Below, piece by piece: positions 10,294 to 21,956 of a DNA stretch of 64,000 bases. The translations under genes were made by a program, and so were the position numbers. The stretch's first letter is position 1; every line of letters begins with the position of its first letter. The notes under the pieces are model-generated. The model saw nothing but the letters and a program-made list of their open reading frames with translations, did no database searches and had not been told where the DNA came from. This DNA comes from Eunapius fragilis (lineage: Eukaryota > Porifera > Demospongiae > Spongillida > Spongillidae), in the NCBI GenBank assembly GCA_963681505.1, contig OY811990.1, positions 4,690,891 to 4,754,890 of the forward strand, given 5' to 3'.

Positions 10294-11140
10294 TTATGTA
10301 ACTTGTATATTATAGCTGTGAGGGGCAGTGCTGTACATGTGTGCCTTGATGCAGTTGAGGAGGTTGGTGAAGAACATGTTATTGGTATTTTCAAGCAGTT
10401 CAGAAGCACATACAAATAACAGCACAACCCTGTCACCATGGATACACTGTGATGTGTTCAGTGAAGTTACACACCAGCTCTGAATAGCCCTCTGGTACCT
10501 GTCGCTCCACAGAGATGACACAACGTGCCCATGTGCCAACAAGCTCCATATCAGAACCATAATAATCACCTCCACCTCGTCCATTGCCCTCTGCCATCAG
10601 CAGGGGTAAAGGATGGATACGGATTTGTGCTTCCACCATATCACCATCATCATCATCATCATCATCACCCAAATCACCACCACCGCTCACTACACTTGGC
10701 AGGGTAAGGCCTACGGCACCATCCATATCTCTGTGCTTCTTGTCCACGTACAGCTTCTTGGTGTGATTTACGACGTAGCGATATCTGCATTCCGTTTCAC
10801 TACCCGGTAGGGCCTTCCTATTGGCCAGAAAACCATGGTAGAAGTAGCGAGGAGGACCAGCTGGAAGTAGCTTCTTGCTTTCATCAGCGTCTGCCATATT
10901 TTGATCAGAATCAGACTCCTTATCCGCATAGTCGCCCGCCCACACAACACGGCTCTTGTGGAACATGCCGTCAGGGCTGATAAGGTTTTCCAGCGCAGTC
11001 ACAAAGCTGTCATTGATGTAGCTGTGTTCCATCAACTTGCCGAATGCGCCAAAACTTAGTGAACATAGCCAGCCACGGATAATCTCTTCCTTGGTCAGCT
11101 CTTTCTCGGCTAGCAGAATTGCAATGTAGTACTGACCCAT
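10294..11140 (-). CDS. MGQYY protein, copy B
   Basis: The frame starts MGQYYIAILL at 11140 and is open to 10433 (unspliced end ...FTEHITVYPW). Using the same phase-0 donor CAG|GTACCA as copy A (exon end 10499) and an acceptor ending acatcacag, the intron would be only 52 bp and the C-terminal exon (10294-10446) would encode CIHGDRVVLLFVCASELLENTNN to a stop, as in copy A. That the frame survives although most of the copy A intron is deleted here supports the splice model. An acidic linker with seven consecutive Asp codons (gat repeats near 10650) precedes IRIHPLPLL. Function unknown. Confidence 0.65.
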
Positions 11141-11745
11141 TCTAATATGCCTGTACACTGTCATAGGTACCATTTTATATAGGCGCTTTTATCATGCAAT
11201 TTACAATGCATGCCTATGCCTGTCCAGAAGTGATAATGTGGTGATGTCATCTAGACTCTGCACTTTAGTGCTCTTTATTTAGCAACATTTTGCACCACAA
11301 CTGCCCCCTCACTAAACACTAGCAATCTTGTCTGGATGGTTATGACAAAAAGTTTGGGGACTGATAACATAACTTGCCGCCATAATTTTTCAACCACCAC
11401 CACATACTTCCCAAATCCCCATGGTCACAGGGTAGCATTGGCCCATGCAAGAGTAAGATGAGTACACCACACCATACCTGATGAATCAGTGCACAGGTGT
11501 GGATGGGCATTGGCCCTCTGTATCTTACCAGCCCAGGGTTTATGATAGGTTTGAAAATGTACCCTGACAAAATGTCCTGACAATGTCCTAATTGGTCGGA
11601 CATGCATCCAATTTGAACGGACACAACCATTTCATTACAGTGATACACCATGTACTGTTTGCGAAGGCATGTGTGTGAGTGTTGCAGTCAATGTCAGCCC
11701 TATAATATAACAAGTAGATAAAAACATTATTATAGGTTTTGCAGA
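11141..11745. other. Intergenic region of unit B before the foldback
   Basis: Sequence shared with other units (e.g. actaaacactagcaatcttg). It contains a TATATAAAA on the minus strand just upstream of the MGQYY gene. No coding region is supported. Confidence 0.5.
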
Positions 11746-11926
11746 CAAATAGTATACTGGTGTAAAAAGCAAGGAAACAAGTTTTATCAGAAGGGAAAAT
11801 GTAATAGTCCTATATTTAGCACACTTCGACTAAGGCATATGCTGTTTCTGTGCTAAATATAGGACTATTACATTTTCCCTTCTGATAAAACTTGTTTCCT
11901 TGCTTTTTACACCAGTATACTATTTG
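11746..11926. mobile_element. Perfect 77-bp inverted repeat (foldback element)
   Basis: The arms 11746-11822 and 11850-11926 are exact reverse complements over 77 bp, separated by a 27-base loop. Flanking sequence (tagataaaaacatt on the left, aatgttttta on the right) extends a weaker terminal inverted repeat to about 11711-11972. The related 131-bp foldback at 16886-17180 shares motifs (AAGTAAATAAAAAC, AAAAAGCA.GGAAACAAGT, CTATATTTAGC). It interrupts unit sequence after ccctataatata. If transcribed it would form a long perfect hairpin. Confidence 0.9.
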
Positions 11927-11972
11927 CCTATATCCCACCAACTTTCTCGGAGAGAATGTTTTTATTTACTTG

Positions 11973-12564
11973 TTTCCTTAATTTTAACACCCAAATCACT
12001 GTTGCATCGCAGGTTTCCCCCTTTCATTTAACTGATTTAATTCAATCCAGATGTCTTGTGAAAATTTTCTAGGTACTTTTGCTTAATTAGACTTGATAAG
12101 ACCGTATATAGGCTTTTGTGTATCAAAGCCTAACATCGACTATGGCGAGTCCTCCAGCAAATTCTAAAGCTATTGGTGCAATTTTCATTGCTTAAAATTG
12201 TTCCTGTCTCGAGTTATGAGTTCCCAAGAAGCAGAAGCAGGAGACTACCCGCCCATTATTTTTGGAAGGGGAACGAGAAAACCTATATGGAAGTCTCTAG
12301 CAAGACTTACGATTAATCCCAATCATCTGGTTCAAAAAGAATAAGCCCCTGGCCCACTTATAGTGCACTAGTTTGAAGTAGACATGCAGTTTCTACTGCT
12401 CAATCAGATACTAACCACAAATACTACATATTCACAGTTTGGTAAATTTTATCAGAATCATGTTTCATCCCCTCTTTCTTACATGTACTGGTATGGACAT
12501 GACCAAAGTTTCTTTGCTTGTGGTGTCAATCATCTCAATGTATATGCATGTGCAATGCACACTG
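11973..12564. other. Unique non-coding stretch in unit B
   Basis: About 590 bp absent from the other units and AT-rich. Only short unsupported frames occur. It may be part of the same inserted DNA as the foldback, but I see no termini that prove this. Confidence 0.4.
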
Positions 12565-12676
12565 GGTTATACAAACTATAACTTTGGTTTAAATGAATTA
12601 TGGGCATTTAAACTAAAGTTGTAACTTGGGAAAAAGTTATACGTTAGTTATAACCGCAGTTATAGTTTGTATAACC
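12565..12676. mobile_element. Small foldback MITE (112 bp)
   Basis: The ends GGTTATACAAACTATAACT and AGTTATAGTTTGTATAACC are perfect 19-bp inverted repeats. A second inner inverted pair (ggtttaaatg / catttaaac) makes the element largely self-complementary. No coding capacity. Confidence 0.8.
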
Positions 12677-12918
12677 ATAGTCTGCTCGCAGTGGCATTCG
12701 TTGGGACATTATATCTGGTCATATATAGACAAACAGACAAATTGCAATATTGATCATATGACATTGTCAGATGACCAGCCATTATCATAAACCCTCCCAG
12801 TCTGAGGCCCAGCCACACAGGTGCGGATGGGCCTCTGCATCTTACCAGCCTGAGGCAATTAACATGGTAATGAACAGCATCTGGATGTGGGGTATAGGCC
12901 TGGGCACTTGCAACCAAG
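12677..12918. other. Truncated 3' flank of the PSMC5 relic, unit B
   Basis: Shared with units C, D and F in part (ggcaat.aacatggtaatgaac). After NRID the PSMC5 homology stops and is replaced by this non-homologous sequence, so the C-terminal third of the ATPase is missing. Confidence 0.5.
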
Positions 12919-12989
12919 GTCTATCCTGTTGGTAGCCATGATGACCTTGATGTTCTGGGTGGCCTCAAACCCATCTAGCTGGTTCAGCA

Positions 12990-13609
12990 CAGTGCCGTTG
13001 AGAGGGGGGGGGGGGTAAGGGGTTACACTACCCCAGGCCCCGAGGCACAAAGGGAACCCCGCGATCACTAAGAATTTTTTTTTTTCCAATTGTGTGTGAC
13101 GACCCTTTCGTCTTCGATCGAGCACTGAATTTTTCACTCACTGCCACTGTTAGTCTGTACTGACTGCACAATCCTGACGCAAATGGGATCGTAGTAGAGT
13201 ATTTATAATATTTTAATGATAAATAGAATTCCGGCAAGGTCTGAACACTCTCTGATAGTTCAGGGGTGGAAACAGGGGAAGGGGGGGGGTTGGGGTTTTG
13301 GAGGTTGCAACCCCCTCTTTTATCCATTTTTCACACGCAGTTGTACGCGGACAGCACCCCCCCTCCCCCCCCCCCACCCTCGCTCATTGAACCGGCCGAA
13401 AATGGACAGCACCCCCCCACCCCCCTGCTCGTTGAACCGGCCGAAAATGGACAGTACCCACCCCGGCCCCCCCGCTCGTCTTATTATTCATTAACAACCC
13501 CCCCTTTTCTGAAATCCTGTATCCGCCCCTGTAGTTTCAGCCTACAGGGTCAGGGGGGCCCCCCGTGAGCGTCCTTCCCCGGGCCCCAACCTGGCTCTCA
13601 ACAGGCATG
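12990..13609. mobile_element. hAT-like element with 8-bp TSD in a PSMC5 exon
   Basis: The termini CAGTGCCGTTGAGAG and CTCTCAACAGGCATG are inverted repeats, flanked by the direct repeat gttcagca at 12982-12989 and 13610-13617. An 8-bp duplication and CA..TG ends fit hAT. The insertion splits the exon between LELLN and QLDGFEA; unit D shows the uninterrupted site. No transposase frame, so it is non-autonomous. A second element (13261-13531) is nested inside. Confidence 0.85.
13261..13531. mobile_element. CAGGGGTGG/CCGCCCCTG element nested in the hAT-like element
   Basis: 271 bp, ending CCTGTATCCGCCCCTG, with the 5-bp direct repeat tagtt on both sides (13256-13260, 13532-13536). The interior is rich in poly-G and poly-C and gttgcaacccc, as in the copies at 35327, 47679 and 57474. 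Nesting gives its relative age: it arrived after the hAT-like element. Confidence 0.8.
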
Positions 13610-13784
13610 GTTCAGCAGCTCAAGCATTGTACGTTGGATCTCATTATCTCCTGTGGAGGTGCAGGAGTGGGTGTGGCAAAGGGGAGGGGTAAGGAAAACA
13701 GTGTGAAGTGTTTAAATCTTTGATGACTTGGGAGTGTGATCAAATGTAATAGTGTTCCAGCACACTACTGCATCCCCCATCACT

Positions 13785-14398
<614 letters not shown>

Positions 14399-14409
14399 CT
14401 AACCAGAGC

Positions 14410-14637
14410 AGTGGGAGGGGATATAGGGAAGGGAAGGGAGGAGGGGAGGGAAGGAGGGAGGGAGGGGGGGAGAGAGGGAGGGAGGGAGGGAGGGTGGGAG
14501 GAAGAGAGGGAGGGAGGGAGGGAGGGAAGGTTGGAAGGAAGGAGGGAGGGAGGGAGGGAGGGAGGGAGGGAGGGAGGGAGGGAGGGAGGGAGGGAGGGAG
14601 GGAGGGAGGGAGGGAGGGAGGGAGGAAGGGAGGTGGA
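14410..14637. repeat. (GGGA)n microsatellite in a PSMC5 intron
   Basis: Nearly pure GGGA repeats, longest between about 14540 and 14625, in the intron following the VIELPVK exon on the minus strand. A degenerate purine tract holds the same place in unit D (42130-42330). Confidence 0.95.
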
Positions 14638-15170
14638 GAAGTAAAACAGGTAAGAGACAGTTGGACAAGTTGGTTTCAGACAAAAGTTTGACATCGTGTA
14701 TGTGTGTGATGGTTGTGGACAGGGAGGGAGGGAATATAATGGAGACCACACATCTCTAGCACTAACCTTGGGTTGTGCTATGCCAAGTGATTCAAACAGT
14801 TCAGGATACTTGACTGGTAGCTCAATGACCTGCAGATGGAGGGGGAGGAGGAAAGGTAAGGGGAGGGGAAGAGGAAGTAAGGAGAGGGGAGGAAAGGTAA
14901 GGGGTGGGGAGGAGGATGATATAAAATTGGACACAGGTACCCAGACCTCTTTAATCTCCTTTATCTGCTTCATAGGTCAAGTCAGGTACCTTTTCCACCA
15001 TCATCAGACTTACAAGGGGATCCACCTTTGTGTGGTTGGAGAGGTCATAGTTACCATGGTGACATCAGAAATATACCTTGGTGGGGAGTATCTTGTGTAG
15101 CTTGTAACTATCATTACGAAGAGCCACACGTTGGTTTGGCTGGATCTGGTTTATGTCAATGTTCTTATCA

Positions 15171-15392
<222 letters not shown>

Positions 15393-16469
15393 TTATGTTT
15401 AGTGAGTGAGGGTCCAACCTAACAGGACCATGGCTAGGGTAATGGTCCAGGCCACGGCTGATGCAATAATCTAGTTGAAAATGTTATTTTCGGCCCCCAC
15501 CACTGTACGCAATGTGTAAAGTCGAGCCAATACCCCCGGCTCTGTCAAAGTGTTCAGTTTACCTTTGGCATTGAGCTCATTTCTCTGTGCTTCAAGTCTT
15601 TTCAAGTTCTGTGTCATGCCTGAAGTGAACAGCTGCACTTAAAAATACGCGCATAAAACAAATGACAGGTTTGCGCTGGCGTACTTGAAGCTCTTCTATT
15701 CTATTGCTGTAAAAACGCTGAATGCCTTGGTAGCTTCCTTTAGGCTATAGCTAGAAGAAAAATACAACGTGGTGTTTTACGACAGTGTAAAAAACATACC
15801 TTTACATCTGTAGCCGAGGTTAAAGAAAGTAATACACACCCAGGAAAGTTCAAATTTGTATCATAACTGATAATTGTATCATAGCAAAAAACATATTTGA
15901 AACATCGATCTTAGCAAGCAGATATGTATCAAATATGTTTTGCTAATATGTTACAAATACACATATCTGATCTGAACCTGCGTCAGCAGGTTCAATATAG
16001 GATTGATTGAGGAGTCATGAATGTCATTAAAATTTTCAGTTGCGTCGCGAGGGACAACGAAGAAACGGATAGCTTTTCTCTTTAAAGCAATCGAACGACA
16101 ACACCAAGATCTACGTTTTGGTGCTAGTTTCATGTCATAAAACTATGCGCTTCTAGACCAACTAAGAACCTATTTCTCGTGCCCATGCCCAAAAAAAATT
16201 GTTGGTCCAAGTCTTCTTCTTCTTCTTCTTCTCCGTCAAGTATAACTCACGCTAGGAATGGTTTTAAAGAACGGCGATAGTACCAATCGCTTCAGAATTT
16301 ACCGGCGCGGTGCCCCTTAAGGTAATAAAGAAGCTACAACGAAAAAGTACTATATACGGTATGGGTATATTACTTTGTTCTAAATACAGGAGTATGGATA
16401 ATTTTAGGCAGTATAAATACTCCAACAGGCACAAAATTTATTTTGGTGTCAGTTTAGTCGTTACTTATT

Positions 16470-16746
16470 TTGGCTAGTGAAGTTGTTTTTCTAAAAATGC
16501 CTTCGCGTAATCGAAAGAAGAGAACGAAGCAACGAGCGGAATACCTCCAAAAGCAAGAAGAGAACAAGGCTAAAGCCCGAAAGCGCTACAAGGCCGACCC
16601 TGAAAAAAAGAAGGCCTCTGTACGCGAGAGCTACAAGGCCGATCCTGAATAAAAGAAGGCCTCTGTACGCGAGAGCTACAAGGCCGATCCTGAAAAAAAG
16701 AAGGCCTCTGTACGCGAGAGCTACAATAAATACATTCGTATTTATT
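16470..16746 (+). pseudogene. KADPEKKKASVRESY-repeat protein remnant
   Basis: A basic frame begins MPSRNRKKRTKQRAEYLQ (ATG at 16497), followed by tandem 14-residue repeats of the type YKADPEKKKASVRES (42-bp units). A TAA replaces an AAA codon in the second repeat, after which the same repeats continue to about 16739. A TATA-like gtataaata lies upstream near 16411. Such lysine-rich repeats are found at the N-termini of large transposon proteins in invertebrates; that link is from memory and unproven. It lies within the TA-flanked element. Confidence 0.45.
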
Positions 16747-16885
16747 AAAGTTATATAGTAACTTGTGGTCGGGGCAATGCACAAAAGCGTTCGTAAGGTA
16801 TAGACATTTTGTCCATTGCACATCGTTCCTCATCACATTACAGTTATGAAGCTTCGTTGACACGGAGAAAAAAAAACTTATGAAA

Positions 16886-17180
16886 CAAGTAAATAAAAAC
16901 CTTCTCAAACGAGAAAGTTGGTGGGCATATAGGATTGACAATGTTGGTATAAAAAGCACGGAAACAAGTGTGACAGAAATGTTACTGGAAAATTGAAATA
17001 GGCCTATATTTAGCCCAGTCACATTTAGGCAGCGCACGCCTGAGAAAATGGGCTAAATATAGGCCTATTTCAATTTTCCAGTAACATTTCTGTCACACTT
17101 GTTTCCGTGCTTTTTATACCAACATTGTCAATCCTATATGCCCACCAACTTTCTCGTTAGAGAAGGTTTTTATTTACTTG
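16886..17180. mobile_element. 131-bp inverted repeat (foldback element)
   Basis: The arms 16886-17016 and 17050-17180 are reverse complements with one mismatch in 131 bp, separated by a 33-base loop. The ends are CAAGTAAATAAAAACC and its complement. Related to the foldback at 11746-11926 but clearly diverged, so each has kept its two arms matched. Confidence 0.92.
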
Positions 17181-17315
17181 TACAATTATGTATACGCTTG
17201 CGGAGATGAATGTTTCAAATATGTATTATATAATTGATACAAAATTAACTTTCATGGTGGTGTAATCGCTTAATTGGATGGTTGTAAATTAACAACAGCC
17301 TGGATAACCTCATAT

Positions 17316-17338
17316 CCCCCCCCCCCCCCCCCCCCCCC
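17316..17338. repeat. 23-C homopolymer downstream of TRIM copy C
   Basis: Uninterrupted C run about 160 nt after the TRIM stop, at the same relative position as in units B, D and F. Confidence 0.95.
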
Positions 17339-17496
17339 TCAATCTCTTTCTCCATTCTTTGCTTGTCATTACTACATAGTCCAGATGATAGTGTCATATG
17401 CCCAACCTACCATTTTATGCATACCTCATCACTACACGGAATATTTCAAAACAGTATATGGTTATTAATGTACATTACATCATCATTACATCATCA

Positions 17497-20265
17497 CTAC
17501 ACAGAATACTTCAATACAGTGTTACCACCATGGTTGGCTACATACAGACTACCACTTATAGGATCCAGAGCAACACCATGGGGTGCATTGAGATTGCCAA
17601 CTGTGTGGATCTTGTTTCCCTGAGGATCAAAGATGGAGAGACAAATGCCACTGCGCTCACAGACAAGGCTGTAACCTTCTTCATCAATTGCTATTCCAGT
17701 TGGACCCTTTACATCTCCATATGATCTGACGTAGGTCCCCTCTGGTGTGAAGACTTTGATGGTGTCAGAACCATGGGCTGCAACATGGATGTTCCCTTGA
17801 TGGTCCAAGGCAAGACTCCATGGTTTATTAAAACCCTGAGGACCAGAGACATCACCATTGATGGTCAATATACAAAGCCAGCTGCCATTTTGATCCAATA
17901 TAACTACCCTGTTGTTGCAATAATCAGCAACAATCATCCTATCTCTTTGGTCAACAATAACTGATGCAGGTCCTCTAAACCGTCCCAGACCTGATCCACG
18001 TTGGCCAAACTTTTGTAGGAACTGTCCTTCTGTTGTCAGCTTCTGAATGCGATGATTGCCATATTCAGCAACATACATCACATCTCCCTTGATGGATATA
18101 CCACATGGTTCACTGAACTGACCATCACCACTCCCACCACTACCAATGGTTCTCTTCTCAAGACCACCTTGGTCAAACACACGAATACAGCCATCCTTAC
18201 TACAGGCTACATAGATGTCTCCACTGTCATGGATGGCAATACCATCTGGACCACCCCTACAACTGATATCTTGCTGGGGGTTAGATAAGGTGCTGTAGCT
18301 AGGCCTCACATCAAGGTCATGAGGGCTGCCCTGTACGTGTTCATCATCCATTGTGATGAGAAGCTGGTGAGGACCAGCAGCCTGAGGGGTGAGGGTGATG
18401 GTGTAGGTACCATCTCCATGGTCCTCCACCTTTCCTGGGACAACTGCTCCATCATGAGACTTGGGCCTCAGCTCAGCCTTCACCTGCAGACCACCATATG
18501 GGTACCTCTCTCCCTCTGAGCTCTTGGTCTCCACTTTCACACTATACACCTCGTGCTTAATGGCTGCTGACTTCGAAGACCATGTGCTTTGTGATGGAAG
18601 TGAGGCCATTACATGACCAAATATGGAGAGTTCCTTCATCAGAGAATCAGTTTGTATGGTCACATGTATGTCACTGGACTGATTGGCAGAGAGGGAGACT
18701 CCCTCAACCTTCTTCAGGGTGGCCTTTAGTTCAGTGGGTAGCAGATCTCCAAGAGCTACCACCTCATGGTCAGTGTGGGTCTGGAGGATGTGGGAGGTCA
18801 TCTCAGTGTAGTGACCAATCTCATCTTGTATCTTCACTAACTGTTCCTTCAAGAGGGACAGAGCTGTTGTCTTGGAAAGTGAAATGGCCTCCATCTCTGA
18901 CAACAGTGTCTTCTTCCTTTCCTCTATGGCTTGGTGGAGTTGTTCAAAGGCTTGGTTAATGAGCAGTGTGGCATTCTCTCTGGAAATCTCAACTTGTTCT
19001 GCCATCTTCTCTTTGTCACCAATGGCACTGGTCAGCTTTGAGGCCATTTCCTGTGCATACACAAGTGCCTCTCTCATTTCATCTCTGTGGGCCTTTGCGA
19101 CATTGCAAATCTTACTTATCCTGTGGTCCTTGTGATGGACTAAGCTGCAGTCTCCGCAGACCAGACACTGGCAGGTCTCACAGTAGAATTTTGACTTTAC
19201 TTTCTCATGATGATGTTGGGAGCAGAGATGTTCAGTTGGTGTCATGATGGATGGAAGTAGTCTGATGGACTCCTGGTCTAGTCCAACCATCTGGTGATGA
19301 TGGAATATTTTACTGCTCTTGTGGTACTCATGACATAAGGTACAGAGGAACTGACCACATGTACAACAGAACACCACTGCAGGTCCCTTGCCCCCATCAA
19401 TACAAGCATCACATGACTTTTCACCACCACTGCCAATCTTGGACATGTACCCAGCCACCTCCACCTCAAAGCCAAGATGGAGGTTTTGAGGTATAGCAAT
19501 GACTCCACCCTCTGGTATGATGATACTTCTCTGACAGGTAGGACACTCCATCTTCTGCTTGTCCCCAGACCTCTCTATCTCCATATGCAGACACTGCCCA
19601 CAGAAAGAGTGTAGACATGGAAGGATCCTAGGGTCTGTGTAGGGCTTGGAGCACAGCTGACATATGGTGTGTGGAGGGAAGAGGCCAGACCTGTGGAACA
19701 ATAACAGAAAAGATCCCTAGGTAATACATGTACACATATGGTGGATGTGTCTATTGGGCTATTCCATTATTTAAACATTCACCCCTAAAGATAGATGACG
19801 AACGTAACCCACTGGGACAATACGTAAAATCATCCTGTACACCCTGGACAAGCGTCTATTCGACTACACCTTCCCTGGACAAGCGTATGTTTTGGACTGG
19901 CATTTATACCACCACCCCCCGGGACATAACTCCCCTGTTCACGAACACCCCCGTGGACATCATTTTAATATTGTCATCTGCAGGGGTGTAAGCCCATTCC
20001 TGATCGTGCTGTGTGATTTAGTAGCTTACAGCCGTACTGATTCAAATGCATCAATTTTTAAAACACTCCGGTAAGTTTTATCACATTGTTACCTGTTGCT
20101 ACACGCGTCATCGTGCTTGGACGATTTCAACGTCACTCGACCCGATTTTTGGTCCGCTCCACACTCGTCACAAAGTGGTTCACCAGGATCGAGATCATTT
20201 TGGCACATCACACACGTCGGTCGCTGTACAGGTAACATGCTGTTGTGTTGTACTTGAGTAGACAT
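17497..20265 (-). CDS. TRIM-NHL E3 ligase, copy C (two exons, 788 aa)
   Basis: Exon 1 (20093-20265) encodes 57 aa with CVMC...CDEC. Its donor CAG|GTAACA and the exon 2 acceptor ttccacag (first base 19690) join in phase as SN-R-SGLFPPHTIC. The intron is 402 bp because of an inserted block. Exon 2 encodes a C3HC4 RING (ICQLC...CPTC, about residues 68-110), B-box 1 and 2 (about 151-248), coiled coil (to about 365), filamin repeat (about 430-530) and an NHL propeller to the end (KYSV). No internal stop. This is the most divergent copy: FGHVMASLPSQS in the hinge, AIKHEVYS before the filamin repeat and many NHL loop changes. The RING is expected to catalyse ubiquitination and the propeller to bind RNA or protein. 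The upstream CRE-like site is missing because of a retroelement insertion. Confidence 0.88.
19752..20003. mobile_element. About 250-bp insertion in the TRIM C intron
   Basis: Other copies read gtgtctatttctggagcgtgc; here gtgtctatt is followed by about 250 bp starting gggctattccatt and ending gcccattcctga before tcgtgctgtg. It contains repeated tggacaagcgt. The ends are only weakly complementary, so its class is unknown. Confidence 0.5.
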
Positions 20266-20299
20266 CACATAAAAGGCGCTTAAATCGTATGTAGGGAAC

Positions 20300-21497
20300 T
20301 AAACAGGAATATTTAACCCCTCGTGTCGTGGTCGCTGTCATTTATCACTTCTGTGCCTGTATCTTTTTATTTTTATTCTTTTTAAAATTGCAATCTATTG
20401 CGCTCTACATAATACATTTTCCCCTCCTTCTCCCTTTGCCGTGGACTGAGTGGTGCTATGGCCAACATCCTTTCCTGTGGCATTCCATGGGAACTTTGAC
20501 TTCAGAGGTCGGTGTGCAGCAAGGGGACCCCCTTGGTCCCTTCTCCTCTTCCTTGGTCCTGCACCATCTGGTTCTCACGGATGAAAGCTGCCAAGATTTA
20601 CTTTTTAATGCATGGTACCTGGATGATGGGGTGGTGGCTGGTCCATCTTCATCTGTCTGGCATGTCGTAAGTCTTCTTCAGGATTTAGGTCCCTCTCTGG
20701 GACTCCATTTAAATCCACCAAAATGTGAACTATTTGGCCAATGTGACTTGAGCTTATTCCCTTCAGAGATGAACAAATCCAGTACACCCCATCTTTCCGT
20801 CCTTGGAACCCCTATCGGTGATGTTGCCTTTATTGCCTTCAAACATGCTTCCATATTATTATCCTCACTTGTGAAGCTCGGCTCAGGTGATCCTCAGATT
20901 GTTCTAATTTGTGTTACGCATGTGTGAAGGATTTACAAAGTTAGTCCATGTGGCACGGTCCACTCCTCCATCCCTGGCATTAGATGAGCTGTATGCCTTT
21001 GATGAGCAAGTCAGACACACCTTCATCCAGTGCCAGGCTATTGACACTACTGACAGCTCATGGATGCAGGCCCAGTTGAGTTTAAGTAGAGGTGGTCTGG
21101 GGCTCCGTTAACTAGCACATCTCTCTAATGCTGCCTTTATTGCCTCTATCAGTACTGCAGGACTTGCCTCACCTTAAGATAATTTCCTGGCCAGTGCTGT
21201 TAATTCTTACAACATGTCTGTACCCCCTGAGAATGCAGTTGACATCAACAGTCTGGCCTATTCTCCATGATTCTCCATGTTGTCAGCACACTAGACTGTC
21301 AGCCACATTAGAAAGTAACTCAATTCTCTCCAAGGACTCCACTGCTGACAAGGCTTGGCTCCTGTCAGCTAGTGTCTTCTCCCCATGCCTCTGCATGGCT
21401 CTCTGTTGTCCCATCTCCAGGCCTTGGTCTAAGCCTAGACCTTAATGAGCACCAAATGGTCATCAAGTGGTGGCTGGGGCTAGACACCTCACCAGGA
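20300..21497 (+). pseudogene. Non-LTR retroelement fragment with reverse transcriptase motifs
   Basis: The first segment encodes TSEVGVQQGDPLGPF and, later, WYLDDGVVAG, matching the conserved block before the catalytic motif and the YxDD box of reverse transcriptases. Downstream pieces in shifted frames (ELYAFDEQVRHTF..., RGGLGLR, SPHASAWLSVVP, IKWWLGLDTS) continue the polymerase C-terminus. Multiple frameshifts and stops make it inactive. It ends at WWLGLDTS, close to where the retroelement frame of unit F still has coding sequence, so the two cover complementary parts of related elements. It replaces the promoter-proximal DNA of TRIM C. Confidence 0.8.
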
Positions 21498-21539
21498 TGT
21501 AATGTATCAACACACAGTGGCTGTGAGAATCATCAAAGG

Positions 21540-21956
21540 GATGGATGTAAATCTGTTGCCAGCCAATAATTGACTTGTACTTCACTAAAGAAGAACTGTC
21601 CCAGAGTTTAATCTTTCCATCAACAAAAGGCAAGAAACCTATGCTAGACCAAGAGAAGGTTGGCACCATTGTAGGTAAGTGGCTGCATAAAAATATCATG
21701 AATAACATATAGAGAATTGATCAAGCAACGATTTCCTGATGAGCAGTTTGATGCGAAGAAGTTTCATGAAAAGGATAATCAAAAATGTAGAGACGTTAAC
21801 AATTATGTACTTGTTGTTTTGTGGAAGCATATTCCTGATCATGGAATACACTGGGGGGGGGGGGTTATTGCCCCTCCCCAAATGTATTATTTATCTATTT
21901 ATGATAGACATAATGATGTAATAGTAGGTCATATGACACCTGTCTATTATATTTAA
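21540..21956 (+). pseudogene. BEN-domain gene, copy C (5' part deleted)
   Basis: A 26-bp deletion removes the start of the BEN exon (the YLFGLVLL part) and leaves an in-frame TGA upstream. The remaining exon (DLYFTKEELSQS...EKVGTIV) ends at 21674 before GTAAGT, the intron is 40 bp (21675-21714), and exon 2 reads ELIKQRFPDEQFDAKKFHEKDNQKCRDVNNY. A one-base change at the end opens a read-through to 21956 (LWKHIPDHGIHW...), unlike the other copies, which stop after LVV. Confidence 0.7.

Larger units (their letters stand above)
15835..17262. mobile_element. 1.43-kb element with TA target duplication between units B and C
   Basis: Other unit junctions read gaaagtaataatcgctt. Here the sequence is split into gaaagtaata and taatcgctt, so TA is duplicated at 15833-15834 and 17263-17264. 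The ends are imperfect inverted repeats: CACACCCAGGAAAGTTCAAA at left and, reversed, CACCACCATGAAAGTTAATT, both continuing into TTTGTATCA. TA duplication is typical of Tc1/mariner-type elements, but no transposase is recognisable. It carries the KADPE-repeat frame (16470-16746) and the 131-bp foldback. Confidence 0.75.

Noticed and set aside
15850-15965. Imperfect hairpin (gcaaaaaacatatttgaaac... / ...caaatatgttttgc) as a separate foldback
   Set aside because: Short and imperfect, and better explained as sub-terminal repeats of the 1.43-kb TA-flanked element.
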